Shown: one piece after another, positions 14,350-21,161 of the stretch
Position numbering within the stretch: position 1 is the first letter of the stretch
Layout: each line of letters starts with the position of its first letter
Origin: Candidatus Dadabacteria bacterium
GTDB lineage: Bacteria; Desulfobacterota_D; UBA1144; Nemesobacterales; UBA2774
Direction of reading: 5' to 3'
Length of the DNA: 21,161 bases
Assembly: GCA_030632765.1 (NCBI GenBank)
Contig: DAOVUC010000002.1
Coordinates: forward strand, 1 to 21,161
Notes under the pieces: model-generated
Databases searched by the model: none
What the model was told of the DNA's origin: nothing
The model's input: only the letters and a program-made list of their open reading frames with translations
Position numbers and translations under genes: made by a program

Positions 14350-15720
14350 ATGGAAGTGATTTTATCAATATTAAACAGCATTCCGAGTCCGTATTCTGAC
14401 CTAGTTGCTGTAGCCGTCATATTTGTACTAATAGCACTAATTTCTTTTATTATAGCCTTTCTATTTGAGAGAAAAGCCCGGAGACAAGATCAAGAACTAG
14501 AAACACCAGAAGATATTGAGTCTATAGAACCTAAAGAGATTGAGCCTGAGGAGGTTAGTGAAGATTTTGAGGTCGCAATCGACGCGGAAGTAATAGATGA
14601 GGTAATAGAGGAAGTACCGGAAGCACATGGTCAGGAAATCCAGACACAAACAACTCAATTAAGTGAAGAAGTATTAGAAACCGAAACTCCTGCTGAGGAC
14701 ATTCAAGAAAAAATAGTAAGTGAAGATATTGAGGAAGAGCCCGAGGAAGAAATTGAATCCTTAGAGCCTGATGAAGTTGAAGAAACTAAAGAGGGATTAT
14801 TCGCAAGGCTTCGCCGGGGACTTTCAAAGACGCAGGCGGGGCTACTTGGCGGATTAGGCGACATAATATCAAAAAGGGAAATAGACGATAGCCTATGGGA
14901 TGATTTTGAAGAGACCCTTATCATGGCTGACCTGGGAGTTAATACGACCATGAAATTAAGGGAGAATATAGAGACAAAACTATCTAAACAATCTTTAAGC
15001 ACCCCGGAGTCAATAACGGATACGCTTAAAGAAGAAATCCTAGAGATATTAAAAAGCGCTGAGGGCGCTCCAATTAAGGCTGATGTGAGCCCGTTTGTGA
15101 TAATGGTGGCAGGGGTAAATGGAGTTGGGAAAACAACCACTATCGGGAAGCTTGCAAACAGGCTTAAAATAGGGGATCAGAAGGTTATGGTCGCGGCAGG
15201 AGACACATTCAGGGCAGCCGCAACTGAACAGCTCGAGGTATGGTCTAAAAGAGTAGGAACAGATTTTATAAAAGGTCAAAGCGGTGGAGACCCTTCATCG
15301 GTAGCGTTTGACGCTGTAAAAGCTGCCGAAGCGCGTGGAATAGATTTTCTTATCATTGATACAGCCGGCAGACTCCATACAAAAGGCAATCTCATGGATG
15401 AGCTTACAAAAATGAAAAGGATTGTGGGGCGCGAACTCCAAGGGGCGCCGCATGAGACGCTATTGGTACTTGACGCGACAACAGGACAAAACGCTGTACA
15501 GCAGGCGAAGTTGTTTAACAAAGCCATAGAAGTAACCGGAATTGTTCTTACTAAACTTGATGGTACAGCTAAAGGAGGGGTTATAGTAGCAATTGCCGAT
15601 GAGCTAAATATTCCGGTTAAATACATCGGAATAGGTGAGAGTCTGAGCGACCTTAGGGAATTTAATGCCGAAGAATTTGTAGAGGCCCTTTTTTACACTG
15701 GGGAAGAAACTGTTCATTAG
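14350..15720 (+). CDS. ftsY: Signal recognition particle receptor FtsY
   Basis: The SRP receptor GTPase that brings SRP-ribosome complexes to the membrane, 456 residues. A hydrophobic helix at about 18-39, followed by a basic stretch (ERKARRQ), should anchor it in the inner membrane. Residues 46-147 are a Glu/Asp-rich acidic domain. The NG domain (149-456) has GVNGVGKTT with Lys261, DTFRAAATEQL, DTAGR at Asp337, TKLDG (401-405) and the closing GIGESLSDLREF. The ATG at 14350 is chosen because AAGGAGG (14332-14338) lies 11 bases upstream. An in-frame TTG at 14314 would add 12 residues but has the SD inside the coding region. It is first in a ftsY-ribD-nadD-rsfS series, with a 57-base gap to ribD. 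Confidence 0.97.
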   Translation: MEVILSILNSIPSPYSDLVAVAVIFVLIALISFIIAFLFERKARRQDQELETPEDIESIEPKEIEPEEVSEDFEVAIDAEVIDEVIEEVPEAHGQEIQTQTTQLSEEVLETETPAEDIQEKIVSEDIEEEPEEEIESLEPDEVEETKEGLFARLRRGLSKTQAGLLGGLGDIISKREIDDSLWDDFEETLIMADLGVNTTMKLRENIETKLSKQSLSTPESITDTLKEEILEILKSAEGAPIKADVSPFVIMVAGVNGVGKTTTIGKLANRLKIGDQKVMVAAGDTFRAAATEQLEVWSKRVGTDFIKGQSGGDPSSVAFDAVKAAEARGIDFLIIDTAGRLHTKGNLMDELTKMKRIVGRELQGAPHETLLVLDATTGQNAVQQAKLFNKAIEVTGIVLTKLDGTAKGGVIVAIADELNIPVKYIGIGESLSDLREFNAEEFVEALFYTGEETVH

Positions 15721-15777
15721 TATCACATGAAATCCCCAAACAAAAGGGTATCACTATATTTCCCAAGTTAAAGAAAA

Positions 15778-16884
15778 ATGGATCGACACTTAAAATATAT
15801 GTCAATTGCGCTCAAGCTTGCAAAAAAAGCTGAGGGAAAGACGAGTCCAAACCCCCTGGTAGGCGCAGTATTAGTAAAAAGCGGGAAGATTATTGGAGAG
15901 GGCTATCATAAGAAGGCGGGGCTTGCGCATGCTGAAATAGAAGCTTTTAATGATGCCGCTAAAAAGAAGAATTCTCTTAAAGGGGCTACCCTTTATGTTA
16001 CGCTTGAGCCTTGTTGTCATACCGACAAAAAAACACCCCCGTGCGTTAACTCGATAATTGAAAAACAAATTTCAAAAGTTTTTGTTGCTATGCTCGATCC
16101 GAACCCTGAAGTATCGGAAAACGGAATTAAAATGCTCAGGAAAAATGGAATTGAAGTTGAAGTAGGAATTCTTGAAGATAAAGCAAGGGAATTAAATGAA
16201 GTATTTACCAAATATATAACCACCGGAAAGCCGTTTGTTATCCTAAAACTTGCGGCCACTATGGACGGGAAGATTGCAGCTTACACGGGTGACTCTAAAT
16301 GGATAGGGAGCCCTGTGCAACGTAAATACGCACATCACCTCAGAAATAAGGTAGACGGGGTTATGGTAGGCATTGAAACTGTCCTTAAAGACAATCCAAG
16401 TCTTAATGTTAGGCTAGGCAAAAAAACGAGTAACGATCCAGTCCCTATAGTTTTAGACAGCAAACTCAGAACCCCTATAGAATCAAAGTTGTTAGTGATC
16501 CATGAGCATTCAATTATCGCAACATCATCTCTATCGAATTCTAGAAAAATAGGGAAACTAAAAAATCTGGGAGCAACAATTCTTCATATTAAAAAGGACA
16601 AAAGTGGGCAAATTAATTTAAAAGAACTGTTAAAGCGCTTAGGGAAACAAGGGATAACTAGTATATTAATCGAGGGCGGAAGCAAGGTGGCGGCATCCGC
16701 ATTAAAAAATAAAATTGTAGATAAAGTCGTTTTCTTCTACGCACCCAAAATTGTAGGATCTGAAGGCATAAGTATGATAGGTGAGCTTGGAATCTCGAAC
16801 ATTAAGAAATCACTAGAAATCAAAGATATTAAGATAAAAAAAATAAAAGATGAACTTATGATAGAGGGTTATCTAAAGAAATAA
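15778..16884 (+). CDS. ribD: Riboflavin biosynthesis bifunctional deaminase/reductase RibD
   Basis: A 368-residue fusion enzyme for steps two and three of riboflavin synthesis. It deaminates the pyrimidine from GTP cyclohydrolase II, then reduces the ribose with NADPH. The deaminase domain (about 1-145) has HAE (His51, Glu53) and EPCCHTDKKTPPC, with Cys79 or Cys80 and Cys89 as zinc ligands. The loop between the cysteines looks one residue longer than in E. coli. The reductase domain has KLAATMDGKIA (Asp163), DSKWIGS, GIETVLKDNPSLNVR and EGGSKV (Glu299). No other rib genes are nearby. No strong Shine-Dalgarno precedes the ATG, only an A/G-rich AAAGAAAA. Confidence 0.97.
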   Translation: MDRHLKYMSIALKLAKKAEGKTSPNPLVGAVLVKSGKIIGEGYHKKAGLAHAEIEAFNDAAKKKNSLKGATLYVTLEPCCHTDKKTPPCVNSIIEKQISKVFVAMLDPNPEVSENGIKMLRKNGIEVEVGILEDKARELNEVFTKYITTGKPFVILKLAATMDGKIAAYTGDSKWIGSPVQRKYAHHLRNKVDGVMVGIETVLKDNPSLNVRLGKKTSNDPVPIVLDSKLRTPIESKLLVIHEHSIIATSSLSNSRKIGKLKNLGATILHIKKDKSGQINLKELLKRLGKQGITSILIEGGSKVAASALKNKIVDKVVFFYAPKIVGSEGISMIGELGISNIKKSLEIKDIKIKKIKDELMIEGYLKK

Positions 16885-16929
16885 TTTAGGCATAGATTGT
16901 TTTAAAATGGTACAATCCTCTAAAGCGTT

Positions 16930-17595
16930 ATGAGTAAGATTAAACAAAACCGTGTGGGCCTTTTCGGAGGAACTTTTGATCCAATACATTTCGGACATCT
17001 ACGGGCCGCTGAAGAAATAAGACAAATCCTAAGCCTTACTAAAATTTATTTTATCCCTTCTTCCATTCCACCACATAAAGAGGGGTCAGATATTACATGT
17101 GCCTCAGACCGACTGGAGATGTTAAGACTGGCGATAGAGGGGAATGAATATTTTGATATCTCGGAGTTTGAGCTCGAAAGCAAATCTACTTCATACACTG
17201 TTGATACACTAGAGCACTTGAGCGGGGCTCACCCTGATACGGAATTCTACTTTATGCTTGGCAATGAACTATTTAATCATATTGAGAGCTGGAAAGATTA
17301 TAGAAGGCTATTTGAACTTGCACATTTTGCTGTAATCACAAGACCAGGTTTTTCTGATTTAGATTCAAACAAGATTCCTCTTGCGCTTAAAGAAGATTTT
17401 CGATATTATAAAAAGATAGAAAACGTGATTTCATATACTAAAAGCGGTTTAAGAGACGTTGTATTTACTGAAATCGGGGGAATTGAGATTTCATCAACAG
17501 ATATTAGAAACTTAATAAAATCAAACAAATCCATTAAATATCTCGTCCCGGATAAAATAGAAAAATACATCATAACAGAAAAGTTATATGCATAG
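16930..17595 (+). CDS. nadD: Nicotinate-nucleotide adenylyltransferase
   Basis: A 221-residue NAD-synthesis enzyme that joins nicotinate mononucleotide with ATP to give deamido-NAD. The nucleotidyltransferase signature GGTFDPIHFGH spans 13-23 and ISSTDIR 187-193, both diagnostic. A candidate -10 TACAAT (16911-16916) lies 13 bases before the ATG without a clear -35, so a short-leader internal promoter is possible. No Shine-Dalgarno is visible. It overlaps the ribosome binding site of rsfS: its last codons and stop (TAG 17593-17595) sit within the AGGAGG region. nadD-rsfS is a widespread gene pair. Confidence 0.97.
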   Translation: MSKIKQNRVGLFGGTFDPIHFGHLRAAEEIRQILSLTKIYFIPSSIPPHKEGSDITCASDRLEMLRLAIEGNEYFDISEFELESKSTSYTVDTLEHLSGAHPDTEFYFMLGNELFNHIESWKDYRRLFELAHFAVITRPGFSDLDSNKIPLALKEDFRYYKKIENVISYTKSGLRDVVFTEIGGIEISSTDIRNLIKSNKSIKYLVPDKIEKYIITEKLYA

Positions 17596-17609
17596 GAGGC
17601 AGGCAAATA
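17594..17609 (+). promoter_or_regulatory. rsfS ribosome binding site with AUA start codon
   Basis: AGGAGG (17594-17599) is followed after 7 bases by ATA (17607-17609) in the rsfS frame. This is optimal spacing for a start codon. The first in-frame stop upstream is TAA 17553-17555, and no ATG, GTG or TTG occurs between it and the conserved domain. Confidence 0.7.
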
Positions 17610-18002
17610 GACTCTAAGGAAAAAGCTATCTCAATTGCACATGCTGCATGGGAAAAACAGGCTGTTAACCCAATACTGCTTGAGGTTAAGTCCTCAAGTG
17701 ATGTAACGGATTACTTTCTTATATGCAGCGCCAACTCTAACCGCGGCGTAAAAACTATAGTTGATAATATAGAAAACAATTTAAAGGAAATTGGACAAAA
17801 AGTAATCGGCATTGAAGGCTATAAAGAAGGTAAATGGGTACTTGTGGATTCAGCCGATGTAGTTATACATATATTTCATGAACCACTTAGAGAATTCTAT
17901 AACATAGAGAGCTTGTGGATAGATGCTCCCAGGTTAGAACTTCCTTTTGAGGATAACCCACCTCCACCTCAACCAAACCTCTCCCAAGAACTCTATAGAT
18001 AG
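17607..18002 (+). CDS. rsfS: Ribosome silencing factor RsfS
   Basis: RsfS (YbeB/DUF143) binds L14 on the 50S subunit and blocks 30S joining when nutrients are scarce. The frame reads (I)DSKEKAISIAHAAWEKQ, then the family hallmarks TDYFLICSANSNRGVKTIVDNI, GIEGYKEGKWVLVDSADVVIHIF and REFYNIESLW, and ends in a Pro-rich tail NPPPPQPNLSQELYR. It is 131 residues, slightly longer than the usual 105-120. There is no standard start codon. The ATA at 17607 has an ideally spaced AGGAGG and aligns with the normal family N-terminus, so I call it the start. A sequencing error changing ATG to ATA cannot be excluded. It is the last gene of the ftsY-ribD-nadD-rsfS series and converges on ftsZ across 96 bases. 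Confidence 0.92.
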   Translation: MDSKEKAISIAHAAWEKQAVNPILLEVKSSSDVTDYFLICSANSNRGVKTIVDNIENNLKEIGQKVIGIEGYKEGKWVLVDSADVVIHIFHEPLREFYNIESLWIDAPRLELPFEDNPPPPQPNLSQELYR

Positions 18003-18098
18003 AACGATACAGAATTAATTAGTATGATTTATAGAAAAAAACACCCTTTATCGAATTAAATCAAGAAACCCAGCTAAACATAAAATGTCTTTAGTAAA

Positions 18099-19172
18099 TT
18101 ACTGACCTTCTTTTATGCCTCTTCTTCTTATAAAGGCCGGTATTTCAAACTCATCGTCTTTAACTTCGGGTGGTAGCTGGGTGACAACTTGTTGCAACCT
18201 TTCGGCTTTAGCAGAATGTATACCAGTAGCAATGACAGTGAGCTGTACAGCTTCTTTATAATCATGGTTGAATACTAATCCAAATATTAAGTTCACATCT
18301 TCGTGAGCACGCTCTTTTATATAATTGCAAGCTTCGTTAAGCTCTTCAATACCAAAATCTGGCGAAGCGGTAACGTTAAGGAGTATTCCAGTTGCTCCAT
18401 CTATTGATATATCTTCAAGAAGCGGACTGGTAATAGCAGCTTCCGCTGCTTCAATAGCCCTGTTGCTGCCCTCTGCGTAACCCGCTCCCATAAGCGCTTT
18501 ACCGCCATTCTCGCCCATGATGCTCTTTACGTCAGCGAAATCAACGTTGATATAGCCGGTTCCGGTAATTATATCGGAAATACCTCTTACCGCCTGATGA
18601 AGTACTTCGTCGGCTTTCTTAAATGCATCCAGAATGCTGACTTTATGGACTTCTGCTAGCCTGTCATTGGGAATTACGATTAGGGTATCAACCTCTCCAT
18701 CAAGATTACTAATACCCTCTACAGCCTGCTTATTTCTCTTGGGGCCCTCAAATCCAAAGGGTTTTGTTGCCACCCCTATTGTCAAAGCTCCGATTTCTTT
18801 AGCAGCTTGGGCGATTATAGGAGAAGCGCCCGTTCCTGTACCTCCGCCCATTCCAGCAGTGATAAAAACCATATCGGCACCTTCAAGAGCTTCCGCAATC
18901 TTAGCCTGATCTTCAATAGCTGCTTCTCTGCCCAAGATAGGATCGCCACCTGAACCAAGGCCTTTGGTCGTTCTTGTACCAATCTGGAGTTTGGTAGGGG
19001 CAAGGGATTTTCTGAGATCCTGCGCGTCTGTATTTACAACTACAAATTCAACGCCGTTCAGTCCCCTCTCTATCATAGCGTTAACGGCATTACCTCCGGC
19101 ACCGCCAAGTCCTACGACTTTTATTGTTGCTTTTTGTTCTATGTTTGTATCTTCAAGTTCAAACTTGGCCAT
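18099..19172 (-). CDS. ftsZ: Cell division protein FtsZ
   Basis: The tubulin-like GTPase that forms the Z ring, 357 residues, shorter than most. The GTP-binding glycine loop VVGLGGAGGNA is at 19-29, the tubulin signature GGGTGTG at 109-115, and the T7 loop NVDFADVKSIM around 209-219, with Asp211 and Asp214. The conserved C-terminal peptide DDEFEIPAFIRRRG (339-352), which binds FtsA, is intact. Only about 17 residues (322-338) separate it from the globular core, against roughly 50 in E. coli. GGAGGG (19182-19187) lies 9 bases before the ATG. It follows ftsA by 63 bases in the usual ftsQ-ftsA-ftsZ order. Confidence 0.98.
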   Translation of the reverse strand: MAKFELEDTNIEQKATIKVVGLGGAGGNAVNAMIERGLNGVEFVVVNTDAQDLRKSLAPTKLQIGTRTTKGLGSGGDPILGREAAIEDQAKIAEALEGADMVFITAGMGGGTGTGASPIIAQAAKEIGALTIGVATKPFGFEGPKRNKQAVEGISNLDGEVDTLIVIPNDRLAEVHKVSILDAFKKADEVLHQAVRGISDIITGTGYINVDFADVKSIMGENGGKALMGAGYAEGSNRAIEAAEAAITSPLLEDISIDGATGILLNVTASPDFGIEELNEACNYIKERAHEDVNLIFGLVFNHDYKEAVQLTVIATGIHSAKAERLQQVVTQLPPEVKDDEFEIPAFIRRRGIKEGQ

Positions 19173-19235
19173 GACCTATCACCCTCCATCATATATATTT
19201 TTAAGTTCATTAGAATGTATAGAATCCATTGTAAC

Positions 19236-20468
19236 CTAAAAAAACTCTTGAAACCAGTTTCTCATACTATCAACTATTTTTTTAAAGACATTCTCATCTC
19301 TAATCCGGAGTTTTTTATCCCCCGTATACCCAGCACCATAAAGAACAAGACCAACACCTGTTGAGTAAACCGGATTAGCTATTATGTCAGTTAAACCACC
19401 TACTTCAGTGGGAATTCCCATTCTAACAGGCATCTCTAAAATACGTTCACTAAGTTCAACCGTACCATTCATAATAACACTTCCGCCAGTTATCACAACA
19501 CCGGCAGGAACCAATTCTTCAAATCCTGATTTATGAATTTCTCTTTTGGTAAGTGCAAATATTTCTTCCATCCTAGGTTCAATAACCATCGCCAGGTCTT
19601 TTCTAGAAACCTTTCTAAAATGTTTGCCCCCAACACTAGGAACCTCTATTTCTTCATCAGGAGAAACTAGCTCTGCCAATGCTGTTCCGTATTTCTCTTT
19701 AATCTTTCTCGCCTCTCCTAGCGGCGTTGATAAACCAAGGGCTACGTCCCTGTCTATATTATCTCCACCCAGAGTTACAGTTTCCGTATATCTTACACTC
19801 CCACCAACAAAAATTGCTATATCCGTTGTTCCCCCGCCACAGTCAATTAGAACTACTCCTATTTCTTTTTCATCTTCAGTCAAAACGGCCTCACTGGAAG
19901 CCAATTGTTCAAGCACAATATCAGCAACATCCATCCCAGCACCGTGTATGCATTTTACTAAGTTCTGGGCTGCAGTCACCTGACCCGTAACGATATGAAC
20001 CTTTGTCTCAAGCTTGATTCCATATATACCGATCGGATCTTTGATTCCGGCCTGGCCGTCTATAATGTAGTCTTGAGGTATAACATGAATAATTTCTCTA
20101 TCGGCAGGAATTAATACGGCATTAGCAGATTCTATAACCCTGTCCAGATCACGTCTGGCAACTTCTCGCTCCCTTATCGTAATCATCCCATGACCGCTGA
20201 CTCCCTTTATATGGCCTCCGGCAATTCCAACAAATACCGTTCTAATCTCACATCCGGCCATATGTTCCGCTTCTTCCACAGCGTTTTTAACAGATTGGAT
20301 AGTATTCTCAATATTAACAACAACACCCCTTTTGAGACCAAAAGAAGGGTATGTTCCTACACCTATAACCTCAACTTCCTCAGTTTGTGGATTAAGCTCT
20401 CCGACAATAGCACATATTTTAGTAGTGCCAATATCCAAACCTATAATCAAGTTTTGTTCTTTACCCAT
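19236..20468 (-). CDS. ftsA: Cell division protein FtsA
   Basis: An actin-like protein of 410 residues that ties FtsZ filaments to the membrane. It has the phosphate-1 loop LIIGLDIGTTKICAIVGE near the N-terminus, the SHS2 (1C) domain region with VTGQVTAAQNLVKC, the phosphate-2 loop LIDCGGGTTDIAIF (207-220) and the adenosine motif VVITGGSVIMNG. The last residues, FKKIVDSMRNWFQEFF, form the amphipathic membrane-targeting helix. The ATG overlaps the last 8 bases of ftsQ (ATGGGTAA), so translation is probably coupled to it. Confidence 0.98.
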   Translation of the reverse strand: MGKEQNLIIGLDIGTTKICAIVGELNPQTEEVEVIGVGTYPSFGLKRGVVVNIENTIQSVKNAVEEAEHMAGCEIRTVFVGIAGGHIKGVSGHGMITIREREVARRDLDRVIESANAVLIPADREIIHVIPQDYIIDGQAGIKDPIGIYGIKLETKVHIVTGQVTAAQNLVKCIHGAGMDVADIVLEQLASSEAVLTEDEKEIGVVLIDCGGGTTDIAIFVGGSVRYTETVTLGGDNIDRDVALGLSTPLGEARKIKEKYGTALAELVSPDEEIEVPSVGGKHFRKVSRKDLAMVIEPRMEEIFALTKREIHKSGFEELVPAGVVITGGSVIMNGTVELSERILEMPVRMGIPTEVGGLTDIIANPVYSTGVGLVLYGAGYTGDKKLRIRDENVFKKIVDSMRNWFQEFF

Positions 20469-21161
20469 CTTGCTTGGCTTCTTTCCTTACAACAGGCAAT
20501 TCAAAATTAACTACACCCATATTATCCGAGGTAACATTTATATATGTTTCCTTAATACCCAGCATCTCAGCATGAGAAATTATCTTTTCGACTTTACGCC
20601 ACTTATTTACAATGTTTTTCGAATCAAATTCGATTCGTTTTTTATCGATTGTAAATAAGTTAATACCGTATATTGAATCAAGATGGACTTCAGAAATCTT
20701 ACTCCAGTTAAGAACTTTGCTCTTTGAAGATAACTCCAATATTTCTAATGCTTCTTTAGCAAGATCTGGATTATTTATACCTTCGCCTATCAGGACGGGA
20801 AAATCAAGACCCTTATCAAAATTCGCGGGCCCTAATCTCTTACCCACTTTGCTTAAGTAATAGAGCTCACCTTCTTCACTAAAGAAAAGACAGTATACTT
20901 CTTCCTCTTGTATGTCGATATAGACTTTTTTGGGGAACTCTTTTTTAACTGATACGCCCTTTATCCAAGGGTTTTTTAATATGTTTTCTTCGACTGAATC
21001 TTCGAAAAAAAAGATACTGCTCTCGCCCCGCCTAAGACCTGATCTTTTCAGAATTTCCTTTTCTTTTATTGTAGTATTTCCGCTAATATTGATTTGCTCG
21101 ACTGTGAAAATTCCCAGGTGAAGGGTAATGTAGGTAGATATCCCTAATACAATCAGCACCA
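20461..21161 (-). CDS. ftsQ: Cell division protein FtsQ, 5' end cut by window edge
   Basis: The visible part gives about 233 residues of the bitopic divisome protein FtsQ/DivIB. It has the end of the single transmembrane helix (LIVLGISTYITLHLGIF), the POTRA domain starting FTVEQINISGNTTIKEKEIL through NPWIKGVSVKKEFPKKVYIDIQE, and the beta domain with GLDFPVLIG and the C-terminal YINVTSDNMGVVNFELP. The periplasmic part scaffolds FtsB/FtsL. The frame is open to the right edge. A GTG at 21159 is not the true start, since the cytoplasmic tail and part of the membrane helix must lie beyond the window. Confidence 0.92.
   Translation of the reverse strand, partial: VLIVLGISTYITLHLGIFTVEQINISGNTTIKEKEILKRSGLRRGESSIFFFEDSVEENILKNPWIKGVSVKKEFPKKVYIDIQEEEVYCLFFSEEGELYYLSKVGKRLGPANFDKGLDFPVLIGEGINNPDLAKEALEILELSSKSKVLNWSKISEVHLDSIYGINLFTIDKKRIEFDSKNIVNKWRKVEKIISHAEMLGIKETYINVTSDNMGVVNFELPVVRKEAKQDG

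Noticed and set aside
14703..15140. 145-codon minus-strand frame inside ftsY
   Set aside because: It is a serine-rich shadow produced by the Glu/Asp-rich coding of the opposite strand.
18003..18098. Terminator between rsfS and ftsZ
   Set aside because: There is a run of T on the ftsZ strand, but I could not find a stable GC-containing stem before it.

Overview
The window is a run of mostly housekeeping genes from a bacterium with an AT-leaning genome and a Gram-negative style envelope: a lipoprotein M48 protease, FtsQ/FtsA/FtsZ, and a DnaE-type replicative polymerase. Gene content fits a deep-branching, Deltaproteobacteria-like lineage (Dadabacteria would be one guess), but nothing here fixes the taxonomy. 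I see no mobile element, CRISPR array or prophage.

Layout from left to right. Plus strand: a class I/II aminotransferase, an M48 lipoprotein metalloprotease and a small HhH-GPD DNA glycosylase (31-2920). Minus strand: a translation operon read as tRNA-Val(GAC)-thrS-infC-rpmI-rplT (6180 down to 3010). Plus strand: tRNA-Gln(UUG) and a PcrA/UvrD helicase (6340-8690). Minus strand: a broken selO gene (8659-10176). Plus strand: a 95-residue DUF2103-like protein, ending 3 bases short of the minus-strand dnaE (10638-14072). Divergent from dnaE is the plus-strand series ftsY, ribD, nadD, rsfS (14350-18002). This meets the minus-strand division genes ftsQ-ftsA-ftsZ (18099 to the right edge, ftsQ incomplete).

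The most interesting signal concerns translation starts. rsfS has no ATG, GTG or TTG between the nearest upstream in-frame stop and its conserved domain. An AGGAGG sits 7 bases before an in-frame ATA, exactly where RsfS proteins normally begin. infC, whose product IF3 polices start codons, also has an in-frame ATA 10 bases after GGGAGG, inside the thrS stop region, while its upstream ATG has no Shine-Dalgarno sequence. If both use AUA, IF3 could control its own level and that of the ribosome silencing factor.

Other points of note: a 12-base G run that breaks selO in the middle of a conserved motif, alongside two further lesions; a complete metal-binding PHP site in DnaE, suggesting built-in proofreading; a dnaE promoter placed for a leaderless mRNA; an FtsY with its own N-terminal membrane helix; an FtsZ with a very short C-terminal linker; and a glycosylase that lacks both the catalytic lysine and one iron-sulfur cysteine of the endonuclease III family.

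No stretch longer than 300 bases lacks a gene. The longest is the dnaE/ftsY divergent promoter region (14073-14349).
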